Source of the DNA: Streptomyces sp. SID9727
GTDB taxonomy: Bacteria; Actinomycetota; Actinomycetes; Streptomycetales; Streptomycetaceae
Direction of reading: 5' to 3'
NCBI RefSeq assembly: GCF_010550605.1
Contig: NZ_JAAGNI010000357.1
Span: 1 to 50,942 of the forward strand
Length of the DNA stretch: 50,942 bases
Shown: positions 8,517 to 15,981 of the stretch, piece after piece
Position numbering within the stretch: the first letter of the stretch is position 1
Layout of the letters: each line of letters begins with the position of its first letter
Program-made: the position numbers and the translations under genes
Notes under the pieces: generated by a model
What the model saw: the letters and a program-made list of their open reading frames with translations, nothing else
Told to the model about the DNA's origin: nothing
The model's database searches: none

Positions 8517-8529
8517 GGAGAATATCTCC
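8517..8529. promoter_or_regulatory. Palindrome GGAGAATATCTCC in divergent gap
   Basis: A perfect dyad with arms GGAGA/TCTCC around ATA lies 64 bp upstream of the DUF3145 gene, in the 278-bp gap shared with the SGNH lipoprotein gene. The gap also holds a TAGCTT hexamer at about 8431. No gene is seen in the gap. The dyad could be an operator; the binding protein is unknown. Confidence 0.3.
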
Positions 8530-8593
8530 CGATGATGTTTACTGATGACAGGCCGCTGGGGAAGGCGAACCTCGTCCCACACTGGAGGTCCCG

Positions 8594-9088
8594 GTGACGA
8601 CACGTGGAGTCCTGTACGTTCACTCCGCACCGCGCGCGCTCTGCCCACACGTCGAATGGGCGGTGGCGGGAGTCCTCGGCGGGCGGGTGCAGCTCGACTG
8701 GATCAGACAGCCGGCGGCGCCGGGCACCTGGCGCTCCGAATTCTCCTGGCAGGCACGGCCCGGCACGGCGTCCAAACTGGCGTCCGCGCTGCGCGGCTGG
8801 GACCTGCTGCGTTTCGAGGTGACGGCGGAGCCGTCGCCCACGGCGGAGGGCGAGCGCTACAGCTCGACGCCCACGCTGGGCATCTTCCACGCCGTCACCG
8901 GCATGCACGGCGACATCCTGGTCCCCGAGGACCGCCTCCGCGCCGCGCTGGCCCGCTCCGCGGGCGGCGAGACGGACCTGGCGGCGGAGATCGCCAAGCT
9001 CCTCGGCAAGCCCTGGGACGACGAACTGGAGTCGTTCCGCCATGCGGGCGAGGGCGCGCCCGTCCGCTGGCTGCACCAGGTCGTGTAA
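8594..9088 (+). CDS. DUF3145 family protein
   Basis: 164 residues from a GTG at 8594 with GGAGG 7 nt upstream. The sequence begins TTRGVLYVHSAPRALCPHVEW, which is characteristic of the actinobacterial DUF3145 family. Function is unknown. It contains no signal peptide or membrane segment. DUF3145 genes commonly sit next to the fab locus in Streptomyces, as here, where it converges on fabF across a stem-loop. That conserved position hints at a link to lipid metabolism, but nothing in the sequence shows a reaction. Confidence 0.85.
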   Translation: MTTRGVLYVHSAPRALCPHVEWAVAGVLGGRVQLDWIRQPAAPGTWRSEFSWQARPGTASKLASALRGWDLLRFEVTAEPSPTAEGERYSSTPTLGIFHAVTGMHGDILVPEDRLRAALARSAGGETDLAAEIAKLLGKPWDDELESFRHAGEGAPVRWLHQVV

Positions 9089-9122
9089 CCCGGGGCCGAT
9101 CCAACCCCTCCGAACAGCACGA

Positions 9123-9159
9123 CGAAGCCCGCACCCTCACACGGATGGCACGGGCTTCG
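9123..9159. terminator. Bidirectional stem-loop between DUF3145 gene and fabF
   Basis: Perfect 9-bp arms CGAAGCCCG (9123-9131) and CGGGCTTCG (9151-9159) with a 19-nt loop, in the 95-bp convergent gap. There is no U-tract, as is usual for Streptomyces. Confidence 0.6.
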
Positions 9160-9183
9160 AAGCCGCGCGGACGCGCAAGCGCG

Positions 9184-10446
9184 TCAGACGCTGCGGAACG
9201 CCAGCACCACGTTGTGGCCGCCGAAGCCGAACGAGTTGTTGATCGCCGCGATCGGCCCCTCCGGCAGCGCCCGGGGCGCCTCCCGGACGATGTCCGCGTC
9301 GATCTCCTCGTCCAGGTGGTCCACGTTGATCGTCGGCGGAGCCATCCGGTGGTGCAGCGCCAGGACCGTCGCCACGGTCTCGATGCCGCCCGCACCGCCG
9401 AGCAGGTGGCCCGTCATCGACTTCGTCGCGGAGATCGCGACGTGGTCCAGGTCCTCGCCCAGCACCGCGCGCAGCGCCTTGACCTCCGCGAGGTCACCCT
9501 GCGGGGTGGACGTCGCGTGGGCGTTCAGGTGGGCGATCTCCGACGGCTTGAGGTCCGTCTGGTCCAGCAGGTTCCGCATCGCCGCGGCGATACCGCGACC
9601 CGTCGGCTCCGGCTGCGCGATGTGGTGGGCGTCGGCCGAGAGGCCCTGGCCCAGCACCTCGCAGTAGACCCGGGCGCCCCGCTTCGCCGCGTGCTCCGCG
9701 GACTCCAGGACGACGACACCGGCGCCCTCGCCGAGGACGAAGCCGTCGCGGCCCACGTCGTACGGGCGGGAAGCCTTCTCCGGCTCGTCGTTGCTCTTGG
9801 ACATCGCCATCATGTTGGCGAAGGCGGCGATCGGCAGCGGGTGGATCGCCGCCTCGGTGCCGCCGGCGAGGACCACGTCGGCGCGGCCGGTGCGGATCAT
9901 CTCGACGGCGTACCCGATCGCCTCGGCACCCGAGGCGCAGGCGGAGACCGGGGTGTGGACGCCCGCCTGGGCGTTCACCTCGATGCCCACATTCGCGGCC
10001 GGGCCGTTGGGCATGAGCATGGGCACGGTGTGCGGGGAGACGCGGCGTACGCCCTTCTCCTTCAGCACGTCGTACTGGTCGAGCAGGGTGATCACGCCGC
10101 CGATACCGGAGGCGATCACCGAACCCAGCCGCTCGGGCTGGATCGTTTCGTCCTCACCGGCCTTGCCGGTGAAACCCGCGTCCGCCCACGCCTCACGGGC
10201 CGCGATCAGCGCGAACTGCGCCGAGCGGTCCAGGCGGCGGGCGAGCGGACGGGGCAGGACGTCAGCGGGATCGACGGCCGCCAGGGCCGCGATCCGGACA
10301 GGCAGTTCGGCGAAACGTTCGCCCTCGAGAGGCTTGACGCCGGAACGCCCGGCCATCAGACCTTCCCAGGTCGATGCGGAATCGCCACCCAGCGGAGTGG
10401 TTGCGCCGATACCGGTGACGACCACGGTGCGATTGGTCGAGTTCAC
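9184..10446 (-). CDS. fabF: Beta-ketoacyl-ACP synthase II
   Basis: 420 residues from a GTG at 10446 with GGAGAAG about 8 nt upstream. FabF condenses malonyl-ACP with acyl-ACP in fatty-acid elongation. The nucleophile is Cys170 in VSACASGAEA. The two catalytic histidines lie in LNAHATSTPQGD and SMTGHLLGGAG, and the C-terminal NNSFGFGGHN is the usual glycine-rich loop. It is last in the fabD-fabH-acpP-fabF operon, 77 nt after acpP. It is the housekeeping enzyme, not a polyketide KSalpha: there is no KSbeta or aromatase gene nearby. Confidence 0.97.
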   Translation of the reverse strand: MNSTNRTVVVTGIGATTPLGGDSASTWEGLMAGRSGVKPLEGERFAELPVRIAALAAVDPADVLPRPLARRLDRSAQFALIAAREAWADAGFTGKAGEDETIQPERLGSVIASGIGGVITLLDQYDVLKEKGVRRVSPHTVPMLMPNGPAANVGIEVNAQAGVHTPVSACASGAEAIGYAVEMIRTGRADVVLAGGTEAAIHPLPIAAFANMMAMSKSNDEPEKASRPYDVGRDGFVLGEGAGVVVLESAEHAAKRGARVYCEVLGQGLSADAHHIAQPEPTGRGIAAAMRNLLDQTDLKPSEIAHLNAHATSTPQGDLAEVKALRAVLGEDLDHVAISATKSMTGHLLGGAGGIETVATVLALHHRMAPPTINVDHLDEEIDADIVREAPRALPEGPIAAINNSFGFGGHNVVLAFRSV

Positions 10447-10523
10447 TGGAAAATCTTCTCCACGTGTAGGGGGTCGTGAATCAGCGGCGCCACCGCCGGG
10501 TGGCGACACACGAACCGGCTGGA

Positions 10524-10772
10524 TCAGTCCTGGTGCTTGAGGATGTAGTCCGCGGCGTCGCCGACGGTCTTGAGGTTCTTGACGTCCTCGTCCGGGATCT
10601 TCACGTCGAAGCGCTCCTCGGCGGCGACGACGACCTCGACCATGGACAGCGAGTCGACGTCCAGGTCGTCCGTGAAGGACTTGTCGAGCTTGACGTCCTC
10701 GGTCGGGATACCGGCGATCTCGTTGACGATCTCGGCGAGACCCTCGACGATCTCTTCCTGCGTGGCGGCCAT
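10524..10772 (-). CDS. acpP: Acyl carrier protein
   Basis: 82 residues, strongly acidic. The phosphopantetheine attachment serine is Ser41 in DDLDVDSLSMVEVV. It carries growing acyl chains as thioesters between the Fab enzymes. Start ATG with GAAGGAGC upstream. It sits between fabH (62 nt) and fabF (77 nt); the larger gaps and strong ribosome site would suit the high ACP level needed relative to the enzymes. Confidence 0.97.
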   Translation of the reverse strand: MAATQEEIVEGLAEIVNEIAGIPTEDVKLDKSFTDDLDVDSLSMVEVVVAAEERFDVKIPDEDVKNLKTVGDAADYILKHQD

Positions 10773-10834
10773 TTCGGCGCTCCTTCGATGTGTTTCTGCT
10801 GGGTTCGGGCGTCCGGGCGAAAAGCCCGGTGTGC

Positions 10835-11866
10835 CTAGGGGAGAGTAACGACCGTCGCGGCGTAGACGAGACCCGCCCCGAAGCCGATGACGAGCGCGGT
10901 GTCCCCGCTCTTGGCCTGGCCGGTCGCCAGGAGCCGCTCCATGGCGAGCGGGATCGAGGCGGCGGAGGTGTTGCCGGTGGTCTCCACGTCACGGGCGACC
11001 GTGACGCTCTCCGGCAGCTTCAGCGTCTTCACCATCGAGTCGATGATCCGCATGTTGGCCTGGTGCGGGATGAAGACGTCCAGGTCTTCCGGGGAGATCC
11101 CGGCCGCGTCCAGCGCCTGCTGGGCGACCTTCGCCATCTCGAAGACGGCCCAGCGGAACACCGCCTGGCCCTCCTGCGTGATGGCGGGGAACTTGACCTC
11201 GCCGCGGTCGTTGAGGGGCAGCTTCGTGACATCGCCGAGCTGGAAGTCGTTCCACGCCACGGTCTGCTTGATCGTCTCGGACTTGTCGCCCTCGGAGCCC
11301 CAGACCGTCGGGCCTATGGCGGGCACCTTGGAGGGGCCGACGATGACCGCCCCGGCGCCGTCGCCGAACAGGAAGGCCGTGGCCCGGTCCGTCAGGTCGG
11401 TGAGGTCGCTCAGCCGCTCGACGCCGATGACGAGCACGTACTCCGCCGAGCCCTCGACGATCATGCCCTTGGCCAGGGTCAACCCGTAGCCGAAGCCCGC
11501 GCAGCCGGCCGAGATGTCGAAGGCGGCGGGCTTGCCGGCGCCGACCTTGTGGGCGATCTCGGTCGCGATGGCCGGGGTCTGCTTGAAGTGCGAGACGGTG
11601 GAGACGATGACCGCGCCGATCTGCTCCGGGGCGATCCCGGCATCCGCGATGGCCTTGCCGGACGCCTCGACGGACATCGCGGCCACGGTCTCCTCCTCGG
11701 AGGCCCAGTGGCGGGTCGCGATGCCGGAGCGGGAACGGATCCACTCGTCGGACGAGTCGATCGTCTCCAGGATGACCTCGTTGGGCACCACCCGGGTCGG
11801 GCGGTAGCCGCCGACTCCCATGATCCGCGCGTACGGAGCGCCCTGGCTCGGCTTGATCTTCGACAT
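10835..11866 (-). CDS. fabH: Beta-ketoacyl-ACP synthase III
   Basis: 343 residues. It starts fatty-acid synthesis by condensing an acyl-CoA with malonyl-ACP. The triad is Cys122 (DISAGCAGFGYG), His268 (FIPHQAN) and Asn299 (TTGNTSAAS). In Streptomyces FabH accepts branched starters such as isobutyryl-CoA, which explains the branched membrane lipids; the sequence alone does not show the preference. ATG at 11866 follows the fabD stop by 13 nt, so it is translated from the fabD message. Confidence 0.97.
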   Translation of the reverse strand: MSKIKPSQGAPYARIMGVGGYRPTRVVPNEVILETIDSSDEWIRSRSGIATRHWASEEETVAAMSVEASGKAIADAGIAPEQIGAVIVSTVSHFKQTPAIATEIAHKVGAGKPAAFDISAGCAGFGYGLTLAKGMIVEGSAEYVLVIGVERLSDLTDLTDRATAFLFGDGAGAVIVGPSKVPAIGPTVWGSEGDKSETIKQTVAWNDFQLGDVTKLPLNDRGEVKFPAITQEGQAVFRWAVFEMAKVAQQALDAAGISPEDLDVFIPHQANMRIIDSMVKTLKLPESVTVARDVETTGNTSAASIPLAMERLLATGQAKSGDTALVIGFGAGLVYAATVVTLP

Positions 11867-11879
11867 GCTCTCGGGCTCC

Positions 11880-12794
11880 TTAGGCGCCCGCGTGCTCAGC
11901 GATGAGCGCGCGGGCCGCGTCGAGGTCGTCAGGGGTCTTGAGCGCGAGGGTCGGGACGCCGGGCAGCGCCCGCTTGGCCAGGCCGGTGAGCGTGCCGCCG
12001 GGGCAGACCTCGATGAGCGCGGTGACGCCCATCTCCTTGAAGGTCTCCATGCACAGGTCCCAGCGGACCGGGTTGGCGACCTGGCCGACGATCCGGGTGA
12101 CGACCTCGTGGCCGGTGGCGACGGTCTTGCCGTCGGCGTTCGAGACGTACGTGACCGAGGGGTCGGAGACGTCCAGGTCCCCGGCCGCCGCGCGCAGCCG
12201 CTCGACGGCGGGCGCCATGTGGTGCGTGTGGAAGGCGCCGGCCACCTTCAGGGGCACCACGCGGCGCACACCCTCCGGCTTGTCCTCGGTCAGCGCGGCG
12301 ATCTGCGCGGCGGTGCCCGCGGCGACGATCTGGCCGGCCCCGTTGACGTTCGCCGGGGTCAGCCCGAGCTTCTCCAGGTGCTCCACCGTGACCTCGGGGT
12401 CGCCGCCGAGCAGCGCCGCCATCCCGGTCTCGGTGACCGCGGCGGCCTCGGCCATGGCGAGCCCACGCGTGCGGACGAAGCGGAGCGCGGCCTCCTCGCC
12501 GATGACGCGGGCGAACGAGGCGGCGGTGATCTCACCGACGCTGTGGCCGGCGACGACGTCCGGCGTCGCGTCGAGCGCGGCGGCCGAGAGCAGGCCGGCG
12601 GCGACCAGCAGCGGCTGGGCCACCGCCGTGTCGCGGATCTCCTCCGCGTCGGCCTCGGTGCCGTAGCGGACGAGGTCGAGCCCGATGGCGTCGGACCAGG
12701 CCGCGATGCGGTCGGTGGCACCGGGGAGGTCGAGCCAGGGAGTCAGGAAGCCGGGCGTCTGAGCGCCTTGGCCGGGAGCGACGAGTACGAGCAC
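11880..12794 (-). CDS. fabD: Malonyl-CoA:ACP transacylase
   Basis: 304 residues. It loads malonyl groups onto AcpP, and in Streptomyces probably also onto polyketide carriers. The active-site serine is Ser85 in the GHSVGE motif, the N-terminal LVAPGQGAQ is the usual first motif, and VAGAFHTHHM holds the catalytic histidine. The start is one of two nearby GTGs: 12794 gives about 7 nt from GAGAG, 12800 would place that site too close. First gene of the fab operon, downstream of fasR in the same orientation with an 89-bp promoter gap. Confidence 0.95.
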   Translation of the reverse strand: MLVLVAPGQGAQTPGFLTPWLDLPGATDRIAAWSDAIGLDLVRYGTEADAEEIRDTAVAQPLLVAAGLLSAAALDATPDVVAGHSVGEITAASFARVIGEEAALRFVRTRGLAMAEAAAVTETGMAALLGGDPEVTVEHLEKLGLTPANVNGAGQIVAAGTAAQIAALTEDKPEGVRRVVPLKVAGAFHTHHMAPAVERLRAAAGDLDVSDPSVTYVSNADGKTVATGHEVVTRIVGQVANPVRWDLCMETFKEMGVTALIEVCPGGTLTGLAKRALPGVPTLALKTPDDLDAARALIAEHAGA

Positions 12795-12849
12795 CCTCAC
12801 ACTCTCTCTTGTGAACGGTCCGGAACACCCGTGGGGACAGGGACGAAGA

Positions 12850-12879
12850 ACCGTAGGGGGAATTGTTGATGTCCGACAA
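12850..12879 (-). promoter_or_regulatory. Candidate fabD operon promoter / FasR target region
   Basis: On the minus strand a TTGTCG (12879-12874), an 18-bp spacer and TACGGT (12855-12850) form a plausible vegetative promoter in the fasR-fabD gap. FasR of S. coelicolor is known to activate fabDHPF from this gap. The exact binding site is not identifiable here, though the A/T-rich ATCAACAATT inside the spacer stands out in this GC-rich DNA. Confidence 0.45.
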
Positions 12880-12883
12880 AAGT

Positions 12884-14083
12884 CTAGGACTGCGTATCCC
12901 GGTCGGCCAGACGCCCCAGGATCAGGGCGATTCGCAGAGTGAACGCCGAGCGCACATCGGAAGGTGACCAACCGGTGACGTCTGTCACACGTCGAAGCCG
13001 GTAGCGCACGGTGTTGGGATGCACGAAGAGCATCCTGGCCGCGCCCTCCAGGCTGCTCGCCTGTTCCAGATACACACTCAGCGTCTCCAGGAGTGCGGAG
13101 CCCGCCTCTTCCAGCGGTCTGTAGATCTCCTCCACCAACTGCTCGCGCGCGGCAGGGTCGCCCGCCATCGCGCGCTCCGGCAGCAGATCGTCCGCGAGCA
13201 CCGGCCTCGGCGCGTCCTGCCAGGCTCCGCAGGCCTTCAGCCCGGCGGCCGCGGCCTGTGCGGACCGGGTCGCGGCCAGCAGGTCCGCCACCACCGGTCC
13301 GGCCACCACGGGGCCCGCCGCGTACGGCCCGATCAGGGCCTTCGCGACCTGGAGCGGGTTGTCGCTGCCGCCCGCGATGACCACCAGGCGGTTGCCGAGC
13401 ACCCCGGTGAGGACCTGGAGCTTGGCGTGCCGGGCGGCGCGCCGGATCGCCTCCACGGTCAGTTCGCTGTCCCCGTCCGGGGCGGTGCCGAGCAGCACGC
13501 AGACGTGCTCGGGGGAGTTCCAGCCGAGGGCGGCGGCCCGGGAGACGGCGCCCTCGTCGGCCTCGCCGGACAGCACCGCGTTCACCACGAGCGATTCGAG
13601 GCGGGCGTCCCAGGCGCCCCGGGCCTCGGCCGCCTGCGCGTACACCTGGGCGGTCGCGAACGCGATCTCGCGGGCGTACACGAGCAGCGCCTCCCGCAGC
13701 ACCGACTCGTCGCCGGGCGCGGCGACCTCGTCGATCGCGGCCTCCATGACCTCGATCGTGGTCCGCACCATCTCGACGGTCTGCCGCAGCGTGATGGCCC
13801 GGGTCAGCTCGCGCGGGGCGGTCCCGAAGACGTCGGTCGAGATCGCCTGCGGGGTCTCCGGATGCCGGAACCACTCGGTGAACGCGGCGATACCGGCCTG
13901 GGCGACCAGGCCGATCCAGGACCGGTTCTCCGGGGGCATCGCCCGGTACCACGGCAGCGACTCGTCCATGCGGGCGATCGCGTTCGCGGCCAGCCGGCCG
14001 GAGGACTGCTCAAGCCGCTTCAGGGTCGCGGCATGGAGGTGGGCGTCGTTCGCAGCGGGCTGCTCAGGATCGGGTCGGGGCAC
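12884..14083 (-). CDS. fasR: PucR-type regulator FasR, activator of fatty-acid synthesis
   Basis: 399 residues. The C-terminus carries the PucR-family HTH_30 (SLEGAARMLFVHPNTVRYRL, then RRVTDVTGW, about residues 340-385). The N-terminal two thirds resemble the RsbR/GGDEF-like sensory half of this family. Its position directly upstream of fabD matches S. coelicolor fasR (SCO2386), shown in the literature to activate the fab operon and so tie lipid supply to growth. The start is the longest ATG; no strong ribosome site is obvious. The effector is unknown, and an acyl-CoA would be a natural candidate. Confidence 0.92.
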   Translation of the reverse strand: MPRPDPEQPAANDAHLHAATLKRLEQSSGRLAANAIARMDESLPWYRAMPPENRSWIGLVAQAGIAAFTEWFRHPETPQAISTDVFGTAPRELTRAITLRQTVEMVRTTIEVMEAAIDEVAAPGDESVLREALLVYAREIAFATAQVYAQAAEARGAWDARLESLVVNAVLSGEADEGAVSRAAALGWNSPEHVCVLLGTAPDGDSELTVEAIRRAARHAKLQVLTGVLGNRLVVIAGGSDNPLQVAKALIGPYAAGPVVAGPVVADLLAATRSAQAAAAGLKACGAWQDAPRPVLADDLLPERAMAGDPAAREQLVEEIYRPLEEAGSALLETLSVYLEQASSLEGAARMLFVHPNTVRYRLRRVTDVTGWSPSDVRSAFTLRIALILGRLADRDTQS

Positions 14084-14172
14084 GTGGACAAGACTGCCCT
14101 ATCCGGCCGCGCGCCCGGATGGCCGGGGCCGGGGACGGCCGGGTCCGGGGGCCGGCGGGCTACCGTGGACGG

Positions 14173-14829
14173 GTGATTTCCGTACACCGCGCGGGCGACC
14201 GGTTCGAGGGCGGGGACGCGGAGGCCGGCATCGCGTCCCGGCACGCGTTCTCCTTCGGCACCTTCTACGACCCCGACAACCTCCGCTTCGGTCCGGTCCT
14301 CGCCTGCAACGAGGAGCGCCTCGCGCCCGGCGCGGGCTTCGAGGAGCACCCGCACAGCCATACGGAGATCGTCACCTGGGTCGTCGAGGGCGAGCTGACG
14401 CACCGCGACTCGGCCGGTCACGCCACGGTGGTCCGGGCCGGTGACGTCCAGCACCTCAGCGCCGCTTCCGGCGTCCGCCACGTCGAACGCAACGACGGCG
14501 AACGTCCGCTGACGTTCCTTCAGATGTGGCTCACGCCCCTGGAGCCCGGCGGTGAGCCCTCGTACACGACCGTGCCGGGCATCGCCGACTCCACCCCGTA
14601 CGCCCTCCCCGAGGCGGGCGCCATGCTCCATGTGCGCCGCCTCCCGGAGGGCGGGCGCGCGGAGCTCCCCGACGCCCCCCGGGTCTACGTCCACGTGGTG
14701 CGCGGCACCGTGCGCGTCGGCGCGGAGGAGCTGACGGCGGGCGACGCGGCCCGCGTCACCGCTGAACGGGGCCTCGAACTGGTCGCGGCCGACGCGGCCG
14801 AGGTGCTGGTCTGGGAGCTGTGCGACTGA
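14173..14829 (+). CDS. Pirin-family bicupin (YhhW-like)
   Basis: 218 residues from the GTG at 14173, which has TACCGT 6 nt upstream and no ribosome site, so probably leaderless. The N-terminal cupin has metal-ligand histidines in FEEHPHSHTEIVTWVVEGEL and the second conserved block VQHLSAASGVRHVERN. The C-terminal cupin lacks ligands. Pirins of this kind (YhhW) are quercetinase-like dioxygenases; the true substrate is unknown. Convergent with a tiny membrane protein across a stem-loop that overlaps its stop codon. Confidence 0.88.
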   Translation: MISVHRAGDRFEGGDAEAGIASRHAFSFGTFYDPDNLRFGPVLACNEERLAPGAGFEEHPHSHTEIVTWVVEGELTHRDSAGHATVVRAGDVQHLSAASGVRHVERNDGERPLTFLQMWLTPLEPGGEPSYTTVPGIADSTPYALPEAGAMLHVRRLPEGGRAELPDAPRVYVHVVRGTVRVGAEELTAGDAARVTAERGLELVAADAAEVLVWELCD

Positions 14830-14875
14830 CCGGCACCCCGGCCACCGGCCCGCGTCAGCGGGCGTGGTGCCGGTC
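14828..14875. terminator. Stem-loop at the pirin gene end
   Basis: Perfect 10-bp arms GACCGGCACC (14828-14837) and GGTGCCGGTC (14866-14875), with an inner GCCCGC/GCGGGC hairpin in the loop. The left arm includes the last two bases of the pirin stop codon and the right arm lies inside the 3' end of the opposing small gene, so it may serve both directions. Confidence 0.5.
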
Positions 14876-15043
14876 GGCCTGCTGGCGCGGGATCTCGCTC
14901 AGCCGCGCCGCCGGACGCCGGCGGCTCCGGCCGCTGCTCCGGCCGGGGAACGCGTTGCGCCGCGCGGGCACCTTAGGGGCCAGGGCCACGAAGGCGAGCG
15001 GGGCGAGGACCGCGACGAGGATCAGCACGATGAGGGCGTTCAT
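14855..15043 (-). CDS. Small single-pass membrane protein
   Basis: 62 residues from the ATG at 15043, preceded by GGAAGG. Residues 3-22 (NALIVLILVAVLAPLAFVAL) form one membrane helix. The remainder is basic and rich in Arg and Pro, so the tail probably stays in the cytoplasm. No named family recognised. Small proteins of this shape are common and poorly annotated in Streptomyces. An ATG further upstream is possible but would place hydrophilic residues before the helix. Confidence 0.55.
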   Translation of the reverse strand: MNALIVLILVAVLAPLAFVALAPKVPARRNAFPGRSSGRSRRRPAARLSEIPRQQADRHHAR

Positions 15044-15149
15044 GTTCCTGCCTTCCGTCGGGTACTGACGGTCTGTCACTACGTGTCGTAACCGGAAACC
15101 GGCTCCGTAAACACGATGGGTGACGGAAAATCCCGGTGACGGGGGCGGG

Positions 15150-15731
15150 CTACCGCCGCCACATCGACCACATCGGCGGCCCCGAGCGGAACGTCATCTC
15201 CTCGCGGACCTCGAAGCCGTGGCGGCGGTAGAAGGTGAGGTTGCGGCTGTTGCTCGACTCCAGGAAGACCGGGCGGCCGTCCGCGTCCGCCCGTTCCAGC
15301 AGGCCGCCGAGGACCACCGAACCGCGTCCCGTACCGCGTGCGTCGGCGTGGGTGCCGAGGTACTCGACGTACCAGTGCGCGGGGCGGGCCGGGTGCCGGT
15401 GCTCCAGGGCGAGCAGGCGGCCGGCCGTGCGGGGGAGTTGTGCCCGGCTCGCCCGCAGCAGCGTGCCCGCGTTGCGCAGCAGGTAGCCCGCCGGGAGCTT
15501 CCAGGCGCCGGGTTCCGCCCAGACGGCCGCCACCGTGCGGTCCTCGTCCGTCCACACCCGGCCCGCCGGGATCTGCTGCGCCAGGTGCGCGGTGAACAGC
15601 AGCCGCAGCCGCCGGTAGCGGTCGCGGGGCATCAGCCAGGACCAGACCGGGTCCTCGGCGTACGCGCTGGCCAGCACGCCCGCGAGCGCGGGGACGTCGG
15701 ACGCGGTGGCGCGGACTGTGTCGTCGGTCAT
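15150..15731 (-). CDS. GNAT-family N-acetyltransferase
   Basis: 193 residues. The acetyl-CoA signature is WYVEYLGTHADARGTGRGSV (about 120-139, R/Q-x-x-G-x-G/A type), followed by VFLESSNSRNLTFYRRHGFE. The acceptor is unknown. The ATG is preceded by TACGCT at 8 nt without a ribosome site, suggesting a leaderless or near-leaderless message. It is divergent from the phospholipase C gene across 250 bp. Confidence 0.88.
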   Translation of the reverse strand: MTDDTVRATASDVPALAGVLASAYAEDPVWSWLMPRDRYRRLRLLFTAHLAQQIPAGRVWTDEDRTVAAVWAEPGAWKLPAGYLLRNAGTLLRASRAQLPRTAGRLLALEHRHPARPAHWYVEYLGTHADARGTGRGSVVLGGLLERADADGRPVFLESSNSRNLTFYRRHGFEVREEMTFRSGPPMWSMWRR

Positions 15732-15889
15732 GGGCGGGGAGCGTAGCGGCCGTCCGGGACCGGCGGCCAGCGTCCCGGCAAGACCGGCGGACCGGCCAAT
15801 GGGGCGCGACTTTCGGCTATCACCGTGCGGGATCTCGACTGCATGTCGGGGCCATGTAAATCTGCCGGTGCCTCAGGAATACGTCCACG

Positions 15890-15911
15890 GTTCGCCCGCC
15901 GTTCGTACCGG
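15890..15911 (+). promoter_or_regulatory. Candidate PHO box overlapping the -35 of the phospholipase C promoter
   Basis: Two abutting 11-mers, GTTCGCCCGCC (15890-15900) and GTTCGTACCGG (15901-15911), match the 11-bp direct-repeat architecture of Streptomyces PhoP sites (GTTCACC-type, one change in the first unit). A TAGCTT hexamer at 15917-15922 would be the -10, which puts the repeats over the -35. That is the usual activator arrangement. Phospholipase C is a sensible phosphate-starvation gene. Confidence 0.5.
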
Positions 15912-15981
15912 CGGCCTAGCTTTCGCAGGCGCGCAGACGTCCCTCCCCCTTGTGAACCACTCTCCCCGCAGAGGTGCCCCG

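Noticed and set aside
9184..12794. Polyketide synthase cluster
   Set aside because: The gene set is exactly the housekeeping fabD-H-acpP-F order; no KSbeta, aromatase, cyclase or tailoring genes accompany it.
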